DNA from: Escallonia rubra
Taxonomy: Eukaryota > Streptophyta > Magnoliopsida > Escalloniales > Escalloniaceae
Length of the DNA stretch: 64,000 bases
Direction: 5' to 3'
NCBI GenBank assembly: GCA_033065855.1
Contig: JAVXUO010001037.1
Location: 186,001-250,000, forward strand
Part shown: positions 22,890 to 36,115 of the stretch, in pieces
Layout of the letters: every line of letters begins with the position of its first letter
Position numbering within the stretch: the first letter of the stretch is position 1
Notes under the pieces: generated by a model
What the model saw: the letters and a program-made list of their open reading frames with translations, nothing else
What the model was told of the DNA's origin: nothing
The model's database searches: none
Program-made: the position numbers and the translations under genes

Positions 22890-24564
22890 ATGACAATCGT
22901 TCATTTTTGTTACAGCTTCAGAAATTCGCCACTGCAAAGGATCATTGGAAGGTTGTAGACTAGTGGGAGACTATGTTCGGCAGATATAGACCTCAATTTT
23001 ATGTTATTCATCTTATTGCTTCACCAGATTTTGCAGCATTGTGGGGAACTTATTATGACAAGGTTTTCAACAAACATGTGGAGTGGATCTTAGCACGAAT
23101 CAGCCCTCAGGCCCGGTTGCTCATGGATAAAGAAAAGAAGAGGGGTAAAAAGAAGATGGTTAGGGAAAACTTTGAACCGAATGGGGTTGCCTCAGAAGAA
23201 AAGGCAAACTGACCAATGTCCTAGCAAGGAAAAAGCTAATGAGGTTACTGAGGAGCTGAAACATGCTTGGGATATGGATGAGATCCCCTTATTTATACGA
23301 GGCGACGTGCCAGGTAGGGATAAGACTGTGAGGCTGGTGTTTCGAGGGTTAAAACTGATAAGGCAATCAAAGTTGTACAAGAGATCTTGAGTGGACCTTA
23401 TGCCACATATCAAGATTTCCATGGAAGCTGAGCATGCTCTAACAGTTTCGATTGTCTTGAAGCCATCTCGCCACAAGTTATCCATACAAAGGTTCTTGTG
23501 AGCTCTCCAAATGCTCAACAGTTCTCCTGTAGAGATCGAGTAAGTTTTTCTTGTTTATTCATTTGGTGTGATCCTCCTTAAGCCTGGATGCTTCAACCTA
23601 ATCGTTCATTGGTGCTTTCTTTAAGCAACCTAGTTCTTAAGGGGTGGAGGAGGCGGGGAACCTACTGGTCAAAAGAAGAAACTAGCCAGGAAGAAAGTCA
23701 GCAGAGTGGTGTTGGCAAGCTCTCGTGACAATAGTGAGGAAGGCTTAGGCCAGGACTAAGGTGGCAGCCAGGATATGGAGCAGCATGCCCCTGTAATAGT
23801 CGATGTTTCTTCATCCTCTCAAGTACTTAGAAACAGCCCAAACACGGACCTTAGCAAAGATGGCCTTGGAATATCCCTAGCCTTCAGGACTGTTGGTTGA
23901 GGATGCTCAAGCTTCTAAGGCAAAAGTGTGTACCCCAATTTCCCCAAGTGAAGGTAACAATAGGCTGCAAGATGCTCCTCAATATCCCCTGGAGCCTACA
24001 GCGAAGCCTGAAGTTCCTGCCATGATCCTCTTATTCATGGTAAATATCCCTTCTTTCTACTCTCAATGTTGTTTTGCTTAAGATCTATTTCTTTACCCAC
24101 GCATTTTCCTCCTAGGAACTTGAGATGAGGTTCCTTTGCAGTCAATCACTTGTCCTAGCGAGGTTTCCTATTATACTAAGTAGTTCCTGCACTATTTTTA
24201 TCAACTCTCTTCCATCATCAATCTAAATTCAGACAAAGAGAAGGATTATGACTTATTTTCCATCTCAGAAGTGTCTCGAGATAACATTAAAGTTCATTCA
24301 GAGGCAGTCAAGATGTTCTTATTTTTCCCCCAACGTCTTCTCTGCTAGCCCTAAAGAGGCAGTGCCTATGATAGAGCACATGAGGAGTGTACTAAGTGTT
24401 GACCACCCTTTTTTCAAACCACATGAGCGCCTAATAAATTTTGAGGCACTCGGCCAAGTTAGTGCTCATGTTAATGCTGCTGCAGCTCATCAATCTCGTC
24501 AAAATCAGGAGGTTCAAGATATGTATAGCTTGCAGAGAAAAGTAACCTCATATCATGGTGCTTT

Positions 24565-24703
24565 TGTAATATCCCACATCGGTTGTGAGAGAGTTTGTGA
24601 TTGGCCTTATAAGACCCTGCCTATGAACTCATAAGTACCTACTTGGCTAGCCCTTTTGAGGGAGGCAATGTCCTGTGGTGGGGCTGTGGACCGGGTCGTT
24701 ACA
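24565..24703 (+). repeat. 5' LTR of the TRIM
   Basis: 139 bp, TG...CA termini, one mismatch with the 3' LTR. Confidence 0.95.
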
Positions 24704-24705
24704 GA

Positions 24706-24717
24706 TGGTATCAGAGC
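24706..24717 (+). other. Primer-binding site of the TRIM
   Basis: TGGTATCAGAGC, initiator tRNA-Met type, two bases after the 5' LTR. Confidence 0.92.
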
Positions 24718-24925
24718 CGACTTTCGAAAGCTCGGGCTGGGCTATCCAGTCGGGTTGCCAATGGTTAGGGGGAAACGAAGGCAAGCCCTGGTATATCACA
24801 CATCAAGAGGATGGTTGGGGCAACGAAGGGTGAGCCGGGTATATCCCACATTGGCTAGAGAGGAAGATTCTGGGCTATGTGTGATCGAGCCTTAGCGAGG
24901 ACGCTAAGGAATAAGGTGGGGAGAT

Positions 24926-25064
24926 TGTAATATCCCACATCGGTTGTGAAAGAGTTTGTGATTGGCCTTATAAGACCCTGCCTATGAACTCATAAGTACC
25001 TACTTGGCTAGCCCTTTTGAGGGAGGCAATGTCCTGTGGTGGGGCTGTGGACCGGGTCGTTACA
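24926..25064 (+). repeat. 3' LTR of the TRIM
   Basis: 139 bp, preceded by the purine tract at 24915-24924 and followed by the TSD GCTTT. Confidence 0.95.
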
Positions 25065-25330
25065 GCTTTTACCAAATTCGCATCTTACCTTTCTAAGCAA
25101 GACAGCCAGGTTAGAGCTCTTGAGATTGCTTTAGCTGAAGTAAGGAAGGCGAGGATCTTGACGAGGGAATACATGAACTTGCTTGCTGAGGGAACCTAAA
25201 CCTCTGAAGCCAAACTCTTTCAGCTTTCCAAAACTTGTGCTACTACCAAGGACGAGTTGGAGGCGAACAAGGCTTTAGTTAGGCAGACAACCAAAGTGGG
25301 TCGATTTAAAATTTGGCCTCATATTGTAAT

Positions 25331-27671
25331 GTTTGTTGTAATAAATACAATTGATCTGTCTATTTGTTTGTTCACGTTGCCCTTATGCAGCAACGGTTTT
25401 CTTCCTTCGATCAATAGTTCATCAATACTACACTGGATTGAGGTCCTTGATACTTTTCAACCTAACATGGCCGGTTATGACTTTAAAAGAGTGATGGGAC
25501 AGTTTTTAATGTAACTACTTCTAGCCCCTCAGCTCTATCCATGGTCAGGTGTGCATATACTCTTTGAGACATCCCTTTGCAGCTCATACACCTAACTCGA
25601 CCTGATCATCAGGTTAATGGCTTATAACATATGTTTTTGACCACTTGGTTCAGTATTGGCCTGACAGTTTCAGCCTTAAGGGTCGTGGGGTTGAGTTTCT
25701 CTGTTATTATCCAATCTTTATTTTGGGTAAGAATACTGCTATTGTTGATAAGGATATACAGGTTGTTCATGGAATCCTGGAAAGGGTCGGTCTCTATCTT
25801 ATGCTCGGCCTTTTCTACAAACATGATTAGGCTGGTCTTAATCCTTTCCTTTATCAAATCACAAAATACAATACAAACATGTCCGCTAATCCTGATAGTT
25901 GCAGTAGGTCATGTTTCTTAGATCTTCAGGTTTAGCCAGTCTTCATCCTAAACAGAGCCTTAAGACACTATAGTTTAACATATGATTACAGATTTGATCA
26001 GCCTTTGTGATGTAAAAAATGTAGACTTGGTTCCCATTTTTCACCTTATCGAACTAACATTGAGGCCCTTTAATGGCCGAATTATGCCCTTATAGGTATA
26101 AGGTTCTGCAGCAATAATTTATGTCAGTTCAACCTTAGGCCAATCTTCTATAGTGTAAACCCCAACGTCAGGTTCCTTATAGTAAGTTTCCTTCGAGGAG
26201 TTCATCTTATCTCTTCTGCTCTACAGCTGTTCCTCATATCTTAAGTCCATATCATTCAGCTCAAACAGGTCATGAAATTCCACCCCCTTAATATTTCTCT
26301 TTGATCAAAATGGAGGTCGTTTAGGGATAGCTTCACAAACTCCAATTTAGGTAGGTAGATTTTGACTCTGTGTTTGGCTTGCTTAGGTTATTTTATGAAG
26401 TCAGCCACTGGTTTTCCAGCCATTAGGTGTAGTTTGGCCAAACTCGTGATAGAAACCTCCAGGATCATCCCGTTAAGAGAACGCCAAATTTGGTATTAGG
26501 CTGATATATCAAGTGAAAGTTGTATTAGAAAGGGAGTTAGGAGATAATCTCAACTTAGACGGAATCAACTTCGGCTAGGTCTCCATATTAGATTGTGAAT
26601 AGGCCTATGTGACCAACGATGGACTAACCGGTCTCGCCACTAAGGTAGCAAAGTCAGGGACATGTTGCCTCTTGGAAAAGGAGAGTTCATGTTGACCAGC
26701 TCAGGGTATGGTTTAAAATAATAAGGTCGGCATTTACGTCTTAGGCATGGGCCGACTTGATCTCTGATGAGATCTAGCAGTTGGTCTCATTTTACCGCCA
26801 TCCAATGATTAGGAGGAGGATAAATATAAGGATAGTCAACTGAGTGTAAGATTGGTTTGGACCATATTCCACCCCAAGTTATAGGGGTGAATGCAGTGAT
26901 ATTTTAGTGAGGTTTATCTTTTGGAGTTAGTTCAAACTATATAAGAGTAGTTTAGATATAACTATTAAACAAGCCCTTAGTGAGGTCTATCTTTGACTCT
27001 TCAAGATGTATAGGCTCTTCTTCCCCTTCTTCCACCACCGCCCTCTTTTTGTGCAAGTAATAAGAAGCAAGCTTTCATCTAACCCTATGAGTGGTTAACC
27101 TCTTCAGGGAGTCATTATGTTAAACGCTTATTACCCACATTAGCACGTAAATTTGGTGCATAAAATTAGTAAGTTTGGTTTAGCATTTTCCTAAGCCAAA
27201 GTAAAGCGAATTCACATCAGGACACACCCCATAAATTAGATATCTCATGACCACAACTGTGAACCTTCAAACCTAACTCCGCCCATACAACCATAACCCA
27301 ATTTAGAAAGCAACAACTAGACAAATGAACTTAGGAAGCCGAAAAAGTGTAAGTTAAAACTACTTGATTTGTTGAAGGCCTCTTAACTTAACTCTAGGAT
27401 TGCACGAAATTTCTACATGAGCAAGATGGCCTCTTCTATTACACTAGGTACTGGCTCAACGGTTTGTGATTTTGCCCCCAAACTCATGCAATTGATTGTA
27501 CCATGGCCATCTTTACAACACATTTATGAAAAGTATATCATTGTGGTTAATAGCTAGTATATTGCTTCAATGTTGGGATGCTACGACGATATCTTGTTTC
27601 TTCCTGATCCCATCCTACAAGACAAAAAAATGATACGCAACTTGAAAAGTAGCTACGTCTACATATAGTAT
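25331..27671. other. Unassigned degenerate sequence
   Basis: No frame above 100 codons and no recognisable domain. Phrases such as GAACGCCAAATTTGGTATTA (26480) hint at an old LTR retrotransposon, but no paired repeats were found. Confidence 0.35.
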
Positions 27672-30517
27672 TGTATTGACCCGAAAAACCTACGCCCTTA
27701 CGCCCCGAACTCCCTGAGCGTTATACACATCAAATCACATCACACAAAGACGCCGATCACTAACAGAACAATCTCAACTCAAACGCAACTTTTGATATAA
27801 ACTTTAAAATTTCTAAATAGACATTAACTTGATTTCTCCAAATTACACAGTCATATAGTGCGATACCTCAATTTCATTAAAACATATGCTAATAAATAAA
27901 AATCTTAAGATCTCTACAGAACGAGCTAACAGTACTAACTCATGCAGGGGCCCTACTACTTCAAATCGTGGTGGCTACTTTAGAATCTTGCTCAAACTCG
28001 AAACCCTTCTATGAGCCATCTACGGGTGGTTATTACTTGCAAAAAGGAATATTATAAGGGTGAGATTTTGAGAGCTTAGTAAGGTCGCTCAAGGACCAAA
28101 CGAAGGAACTACAAAATGATTCACATATTTAGTTCTATCATAATTTTCCGAAGAGTGTCAAACTGATCACAAATAGTACAACAAAAATATGGGGAAGAGT
28201 CTTAACTCAATCCCTTCAATCAATACCAAATAATTATTTTCAGATACAAAGCAAGCAGATTCAGATGCAACAGATTCGGATGATATTGACATGATGTAAC
28301 ATCTCAGAAATTTGGAGCTCCATCGCCTCGAACTCCCAGAGTGTTAACCTACCCCGTCTCACCAAACCTGTCAAATCCTATTTAGTGACACATAATTCAG
28401 AGAATCTAACTAGACATCAACTCAAATTCTTCATAATACAAGATTACAGAAAGAACTACTTAAACTTAAACTACTAAAACTTAGGTTCTTTACAAACTCA
28501 AGTTCTTATAAAAAGAGTCAACAGTACCGATCCACGTAGGGGTCTTACTACACAGTACTGGTGGACTCTTCGAAACCTCACACACCTTCTAAGCCTAATC
28601 CCGAGCATGCTATGGTTGACCGTTACCTGCAGAAGGGAATCAAACGAATGGTGAACTTTTGAGAGCTCAGTAAGGTCGTTCAAGGACAACCGGAAAAAAA
28701 ATTACAAAATGATTAAGGAGTTCATACGATGATAATTCCTAAACATTTCAAACAATCACAAACAGTTTGATGATTTTCCAAAATAATCCTAAGCAAGCAT
28801 GAAAGGATACAAAACATTCATAAACAATAAAAAAATCATATCAAAATGGTCACGAACAATCATAAAAGATATAAAAATGATCATTTGAAGATAATCTTAA
28901 AAGCCATCATTTTAAAATATATTGATGATTTTCGAAAGGGTTTCAAAATGCGTACTGATACTTCAAGCCAATGTGGCAAAAGTTTCAGATAATCACAAAC
29001 AGTTTGATTGCAATATGGGGAAGAGTTTCAACTCAATCCCCTTCAATCATATATCAAGACATTCGTTTCCAATTTATTTTTTTCAAAGTAATCATTATGA
29101 GACACAATGTAAACAAATCCAACAAATATTGATTCGGGGCTGCGCCAATGCCATTCAGGCAATGCGTAGAGTACACATGTATGATGTACGACAACTAGCC
29201 CTTTCCATCGATCAAGGAACTAACCCGTATTCCCCATAAAAAGCAGTAACAGACTTTCCCTATAACGCCTCCCTCATAACAGACCCCAGGTCAACACATA
29301 AGACATAATCATAGAATCAACAAGAAATTCAATGCTTAACTTGTAATAAAAATGAGGATTAACATGCATTCAAATAATCGATATGAATTAGGGTTTCAGT
29401 GATAATTAAACATATTGATATGAATTCATCACACAGAATTCAAGAACAGCCACAAACAAATAACAAGAACAAATACAAACAGTTCTCGAATTTAGGCCCA
29501 ACAATTTAGAAGAATGAATGCAAACAGTTATCGAATTTGCTCAGCATGCAATAAAAAGCGAGCATTGATAGGATTTCCAAATAACCGATTCAGGTTCAAT
29601 GTTGGGGTTTCCTTGGCAATAACATGTTGATATCAATGCTTATCTTAGTGTTTGACATTAGCCATAAGTAAATTGATGAAATACTTACAAACACAAGTTA
29701 TCAAAATTAGGGTTAAGATAAAGTCCTTACCCAGGATTCAGATAAAAATCCTTATCTGGATCTGAAGTTAAATTAGCCTAATCAGAAAGTCTTTTACTTT
29801 AACCGAAAATGAAATAATTGAATGATCAGAATACAATCTGCATTACGATATTATAACTCAATATTGACTCACGCATACTCTGAGAATGGCCCCCTCACCA
29901 AGTATGTAAAATTACCAAAATGCCATAATGTGTAAAATTACCAAAAATACCCCTCTCAAACTTAAATCGTCAAAATAGCCTTTCGGTAAAAGTATCACTA
30001 AAATATCCTTACCTTATGTGAATTTACTCAAAAATACCTTTTATAGGCAAAATTACCGAAATACCCCTGGGGATTCCCGGCACCGAAAAAATCTCAAAAA
30101 TGCATTAAGATACTATTTTAAGTATCTTGAAGTCATTTTTGGGCTAAAAAGTATTTTAAAAAAATTTGCCCAAAAATCTCGAACCGGTGTCCAGATCGAT
30201 TGCTCAGAAGTCAATTCTACTAAAAACAACTATCAACCTCGGAATGGCACAAAATTTTAGAAAATGATACATACCAGTAAAAATAGGTTTCTCAAAATTT
30301 TTAGATTAAAATAACTTGATTTGTTATGCTAAACAATTCAAGAATTCGTTTTAGTCGATACCTTAATTTAGCGTCTTTCTCAGACACCAAAAAATCCCAA
30401 AACTTTCCAAACCGTACCTCTTGCAAAAATAATAGGGGTCTTTGTTTTGAACTTTGTTAAATTTTGATCTGAACTATTTATGAAAATTCGTATAATACTG
30501 CTAACATAACCACCCCA

Positions 30518-30538
30518 CCCCCCCCCCCCCCCCCCCCC
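30518..30538 (+). repeat. Poly-C tract (C21) in the solo LTR
   Basis: Uninterrupted C run after CACCCCA. On the sense (minus) strand it is poly-G. Confidence 0.9.
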
Positions 30539-30549
30539 AAATTCCCCTT

Positions 30550-31180
30550 TAGTGACAAAAACAGTCACTATTCAAATCAAACACACATATTATTACACCT
30601 AATTCACACACAATTTTCACCTTATTCTCTCATCTGAGCACACACATTTTACCGAACACCACTTCACTCACCAACACACACATAGTTACACACACACACG
30701 TTAACACTCCTAAAATACATTCTAACACACAATTACACACAATAAAAACACATATATACACACACTTACGCAACCGAACACACACACACACACAGCCCAA
30801 TCACACAAGTTCCCACTTCCCATACCAAACACCCACAATTACACACTGAAAAAATCACTAACCCTCACACATCCTAAAACACACACACTAACAACACACA
30901 ACACACGATTACACACACAAATACACCTGACCACGCACATATATACACACTGCACAGCCGTGTTCATGGTTGTGCACACAAACACACATTGTACCTAAGT
31001 TTACCCACACAATCACCCACTAACACCTTCCAAACACCCTGCATCAGGGCAACTAGGGCAGCCATGTCCTCCCATTTCACAAACAACTTCCATTAACACA
31101 GAGCATGACACCCCACTGCCCCAAAGCCAAACACACATAGAACACACTCTAAACACACGCTGAGCACACACAACAAACAC
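30550..31180. repeat. ACAC-rich, G-depleted block in the solo LTR
   Basis: Built from degenerate ACACAC, ACACATA and TTACACAC words with very few G on the plus strand. Equivalent blocks occur at 32990-33360 in the host LTR and 38980-39560 in the next LTR, so it is an inherited LTR feature rather than a random microsatellite. Confidence 0.75.
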
Positions 31181-33361
31181 TAAGTCACATACAAAAATGG
31201 TAGAGAGATTACCTTTGCAAAGTTGCTTAATCTCTCTCTCTCTATACCCCCCCCCCTTTCCCTCTCCCTCTCCCTCTCCCTCTCTGTTCTTTCTCCCCCC
31301 CAAGCTCTGTTTCTGCCTCTTCTTCTCTGTTTTGTTTCTGTTTTTCTTTCATTGTTCCTTCTTCTCTCCCCGAATTTGTTTTTTTTTTTCCTTTTATTTT
31401 ATATTATCTAATTCCCTAAACATTTAAATAATTTACTAGTTTATAATTCAAGTGTTTTGCCATCAAATAAACAAGGAGGAGGTGGCATCTATTTAAGTCC
31501 AATTTCTCTAAAATTTAACACATAATGCCTAACTTTCAAAATTTGCAACCTAGCCCCCAAAGTTTTTCTAAATTATATTTTGACCCCAAAATCAATTTAA
31601 GCTTCCATGCTCTATTAATACAAGAGCATTGCTCAAAATTATCAGTCGTTTATTTTTCGGGTCACTGATAGTTATTTTAAACCGGTGGAAAAAGTGTGCC
31701 ATATTACACATGAGCACAGGCAAAGCCATACGGGGAATGCAGGGCAACAGATTGGCAAAGCCACATAGGCAATGCTCACAACACGGACTACATATGCATA
31801 TGTGTGATAACTAGTCCATCAAGGTACTAGCATGCGTTCTACGCAGCAGACCAACATTATAACGCCTCCCAATATAGAACAGATGAGCAAAGCCACATAG
31901 GAAGTGCACGATAACAGATCCTCATGTCAGTTTTAGAAGAGTAGCATATGCACTTCAACATTCAAATCATTGTTCGAATATACAATAACAGATAAATATC
32001 AACAAGAGTTTCAAATATTGCTTAGGGTTCAAAGTAGGGTTTCAATGGCAATAATATATGTTGATATCAATTAATATCTTCAGAGTCCAAAATAGTCATG
32101 GACAAATAAAAAGAACAAGTACAAGCACAAATTGATGCATTTAAGGTTCATATAGAAATCCTTCCCTGAGGATTCAGATAAAAATCATTACCTCAATCCG
32201 AAACTAAGTTATCCTAACTGAAAAATCTTATGCGTTAACCTAAACGGAACAATCAAATTATCAGAATACAAGTTATGCTACGATACTGTAAGCCTAGTAC
32301 CAACTCACTTATATTCCAAAATGACCCACATATCAGGATATAAAATTACCAAAATACCCCTCCCTCGTGTGTAAAATTATCAAAAACTCCCCTCTCACAT
32401 CGAAACCACCAGAACACCCTTCTCGTAAGTAAAATATTCAAAATATCCCTTTCATGTGCAAATTTACTAAAATAGCCCTCTGATAGGTAAAATTACCAAA
32501 ACACCCAGTGGTGGCCCTCACACCGGAAAAATCTCAAAAACACTTTAAAACACCATTTTAAGCAACTGAAGTCATTTCTGAACAAAATTTTTTTTGCTCT
32601 AAAACCCTTAATCGATATCCGGATGGAACGCTCAGATGCCGATTGCATTAAAAATAACTATTGGCCTTGAAATGTCACAAAATTTTATAAACTGAAACAT
32701 CTTTATGACATAAGGTTCTCCTAAAAGTTTTGAAAAAAAATAAGCTGATTTGATATATTAAATATATCGAGAACCTTTTTTTTCCAATACAATTATTTAG
32801 CATCCTTTGCGAACACTGAAAAATCCCATAATTTTCCAAAGTGTAGATCTCAAAGTCTGTTCTTTGCACTTGGCCAAACTCTGAGTTGAACTATTTTTAA
32901 AAAACAAAATTCGGGACTGCCTAAAAATTCACTACCTATAGCGACAATTATAGATATTATTCCTCATTATTTGAATCAAACACACACTTGAGCACCCTGG
33001 AACACACATTGTTTCTTCCTCATTTCCCTTCTGCCGAAGCACACATAAATCTACCACTACAACACTGATTGACCACAAATATACATGCCACTACACCTAA
33101 AATGCACACCTACACACACTTAAATCCACACAATTACACACACCCTCCCACACATGTATTACACTGTCATACACACAACACCTACTGCCGAATATCAAAA
33201 CACACTCAGTTCTCTCTCACACACATTGCTACACACTAAACACGCACTAAAGCACCTAAATCACACACTACTACACTTAAAACGCACAAACACAAACACA
33301 CACACCCCTCACAAACACACACTGCACGAAACTCACACGCACACTGAGCGCACACCATGCA

Positions 33362-33376
33362 CCCCCCCCCCCCCCC
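33362..33376 (+). repeat. Poly-C tract (C15)
   Basis: Lies in the host LTR at the end of its ACAC block, just before the pyrimidine-rich segment. Confidence 0.9.
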
Positions 33377-33560
33377 AAAAAGATCATGCCAAAGAATTAC
33401 CTTTCCAATCCTTTTTTTCCTTTTCTTTTTCCTATATCTGTGTGTGTGTGTGTGTGTTTCGTTCCTGCCAAAGTTTCCCTATTTTTCTTCTTCTTCCTCT
33501 ACTCTTTTTTTATGTTTCTCCGAATTTCCCCTTTTTCGCATGAGCAATCTCTTTTTTTTT

Positions 33561-33710
33561 AGAGGAGACAGCACAAATGGTCCTTGCACTATAAGTCATT
33601 CGAGGGTGTAATCCTAGTACTACCTAATTCGAACGAATAGTACCTAGACTATTTAGTTTTTGCTCGTTCCGTCCTTTTTTCCACGTCTATCTATTTTTTA
33701 CCGTTAGTGT
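33561..33710 (+). repeat. Left TIR of the Pack-MULE
   Basis: Inverted match to 37350-37499. Confidence 0.82.
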
Positions 33711-34314
33711 GGGCTACAACTGGGGCATTTCCGTCTTTTCCTATTCTGACTTTATTTTCTAATTTGATTAACCCAGCACCAGTAGCTCGCACCAGCCTTA
33801 CACCACCGCCAACCCCTTATCATCACCACCTTAATATCGGTCACCGTCACCACTGCACTGGACCAATCATCACCCGAACCATCCATGTAATACCTCGCAC
33901 CTAGAATATGGTTTACAGTGAATTTTAGAATCTTAGTTATTCCTTTAGTGGCGTTGTTATAATATATATTAATTGGGGTCTTTAGCAACAATTATTCCCC
34001 GCGGTATTGATTATGACCTTTAGTGAAAATTTATAATACTCCTAAGTTCAAATTAATGAGATGGAGAGAATGTAATGCCCGAAATTTTACTTTCGTCGAC
34101 CAAACTTTTATGAGTCAAAAAAATTTATTGTTTCTTACTTTAAGTCAAGAATTTGTAATCTTTTAAAGGAATATGGGTGAGACAAGAAAATAGCTAAATA
34201 TGAGGAGAGTCTTTAGAAATTTTCAACCGAGGGCAACCATATATAAAGAGAGCCTTGAGAGGGCAGCCGTCCAAGAAGTCTGCCCACCCCATTTACGTCA
34301 AGTCCAGAGAGGAA

Positions 34315-34330
34315 GAGAGAGAGAGAGAGA
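34315..34330 (+). repeat. (GA)8 microsatellite in the solo LTR
   Basis: GA run about 75 bp downstream of the putative TATA, in the region expected to be transcribed leader. Confidence 0.9.
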
Positions 34331-35884
34331 AAATAAAGAAACAAGGCTAGGGCAAGGGAAAATTCAAGGTAGTAAAATTCCTTAACTCTCTCTTTAGTTT
34401 AGCCAACAATTTGGATGTTATATATGTTTTTGGTGTGAAATTGGCAGCTTTTGTGGGTGTGTTTGAGAAGAAGGCTGCTATAGAGCAGCATAAGATTGGG
34501 TTAGGGTATCATATCTTCTTTATTTCAAATCCAATTAAGATGATTTTATAGTTTCTGAAAACCTCATTTTGTCAAATTTAAATTTTTAGTTTTGAGTTTT
34601 CTCAAAATCCCACATTTGTACATTGAAAAACGACCTCAAAATTAATTCACTGTAGAAGTCCAAATTTTTTTGTTTCTTGCAGCCATTTCGATTTGTCATA
34701 AAACATTAATTACTCATGGGGTTTTTATGAAATTTATATTTCTAAAAACCTCAAAAAGTATTCTACAACTTTATAGTTTTGAGGGTTTTCCGAGTCATAG
34801 TATTTCGGCTTCAAAATAATCATTCAATGAAACTAGTCTGCACAGAGATGTGATGTGTCTATCGACCACTTCCATTTTCTGTAGAGAAGTCAATACTCAT
34901 TGGATTTTTGTGAACCTTATATTTCTTAAAACATCAGTAAGTCTATTTTAACTTTGTAGTTTTGAGTTTGTTAATATTCATCATGTTTCGTCCTCAAAAT
35001 GGTCAATCTACAAAACTAGGGTTTGCTTAAAAATGTTGTTTCTAGAATTATATATTAGTCCATTGCCCAAGACTTTTTAAGCCATTTCTGAGCATATTTG
35101 GGCAAATAAAACTCCCTTTATTTTTGTGAAACATTCGATGTAGAAATTTATGGAATTTTTCTAGGCATGAAAAAGGCCTGAAACAATCTTATTTTGAAAA
35201 CAGACTTTCGAATTATTTGACGTACTAAACATAACTATTTTTAGCCATAAATTTTACAGTCATCTAAACACTGAGAAGCTTAAGCGTCTGAAATTTCGTG
35301 GTATTTTGCTGCCGTTTCGATATACTTTGAAATAGGAATCTTAGCACTCGATTTAAAGAGCGGTTTAGGGTTCCGAACGGAAAAATCCGAGAAATGCCAT
35401 TTTTGTTCGAAAAACCTACCAAGTTAAAAGGGATGTTTTAGGTTATTTCTTGGTGTGAAAGGGTATGTTAGGAGTCGGGAGTAACTTAGTAATTTTACAC
35501 AAGCCTAGCGGTGTTTTGGTAATTTCACTCACTTGGGAGAATTTAACACCTAGGCATGCTTGAGCGGTAATAAATAACATCTGTGTGGTTTGTTATTTAG
35601 GTTTTGATAGACAAGAGTTAGGGCAACTTGGGAACCAGAATCGCTTAGCTATCCAGGTAAGTACTCTTGCCACGTTCATCCATACAAGATATTTTTCAAT
35701 AAATGTATATGTATATGTCATTTTACCAAATGAAAGTTTTTGAAGTATTTGTACTGCATATGTTTTCACGGTAAATCGTTTGACGAGAATTTAATTAGAA
35801 ATGCCATGGAATGTTTCTGTGAGTAGTGTTTTAAAGTTGGCTTATGTTGAATTAGACTGTTTACTGGCTTGGTTGTTGTGCCCC

Positions 35885-36115
35885 ATCTCCACGGGAAAAA
35901 GTTGGATTGTGGGTCTTAGTCGACGGGACGATACGTTGATGCACAGTACTGTTTCTCATGGTTCACCATTGCGTCCACAATAATATCCCGGACGAAAGAG
36001 GGATTGTGGGCCCTAGTTAGGGGGGCTTGTACTCTGACCGAATAATATTTATCCCAGGTGGAGTAGGGATTGCGGGTCCTAGTCAGGGGGGGATTGTACG
36101 CTAATCGCAACATAC
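35885..36115 (+). repeat. Three degenerate direct repeats in the solo LTR
   Basis: Units with GGATTGTGGGTCTTAGTC, GGATTGTGGGCCCTAGTTAG and GGATTGCGGGTCCTAGTCAG are spaced about 65-100 bp apart. Confidence 0.7.

Larger units (their letters stand above)
24565..25064 (+). mobile_element. TRIM (terminal-repeat retrotransposon in miniature), 500 bp, young
   Basis: Two 139-bp LTRs (24565-24703 and 24926-25064) start TGTAATATCCCACATCGG, end CCGGGTCGTTACA, and differ at a single base (GTGAGAGAG against GTGAAAGAG). A primer-binding site TGGTATCAGAGC follows the 5' LTR, and a purine tract GGTGGGGAGA precedes the 3' LTR. The perfect 5-bp TSD GCTTT flanks it (24560-24564 and 25065-25069). The 222-bp interior has no coding capacity, so it must be mobilised in trans. 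It interrupts the mobile-domain pseudogene in frame. Confidence 0.95.
22890..25330 (+). pseudogene. Degenerate plant-mobile-domain-like gene, interrupted by a TRIM
   Basis: Plus-strand frames join into a plausible protein. The parts are FLLQLQKFATAKDHWKVVD, then FYVIHLIASPDFAALWGTYY and VEWILARISPQARLL (22910-23130); a charged KKRGKKKMV stretch; and VTEELKHAWDMDEIPLFIRG in another frame (23240-23300). At the end is a Lys/Glu-rich segment with VRALEIALAEVRKARILT (25090-25200) predicted to form a coiled coil. The layout resembles transposon-derived aminotransferase-like plant mobile domain proteins, but I cannot confirm this without a search. Frameshifts at about 23205 and stops near 23760 and 25199 mark it as broken. 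The TRIM at 24565 lies between TSYHGAF and TKFASYL, which would otherwise be contiguous in frame. Confidence 0.5.
28295..31708 (-). mobile_element. Solo LTR of a gypsy element, 3.4 kb, TSD CATGA
   Basis: In sense it begins TGTAATATGGCACACTTTTT (31708) and ends GAGATGTTACA (28295). The 5-bp direct repeat CATGA occurs on both sides (28290-28294 and 31709-31713), and no internal domain is present, so it is a solo LTR left by LTR-LTR recombination. It includes the core GTGAACTTTTGAGAGCTCAG (28651), plain AAAATTACCAAAATRCC blocks (29910-30060), a 21-base poly-C tract, and a 600-bp ACAC-rich, G-poor block (30550-31180). Confidence 0.88.
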
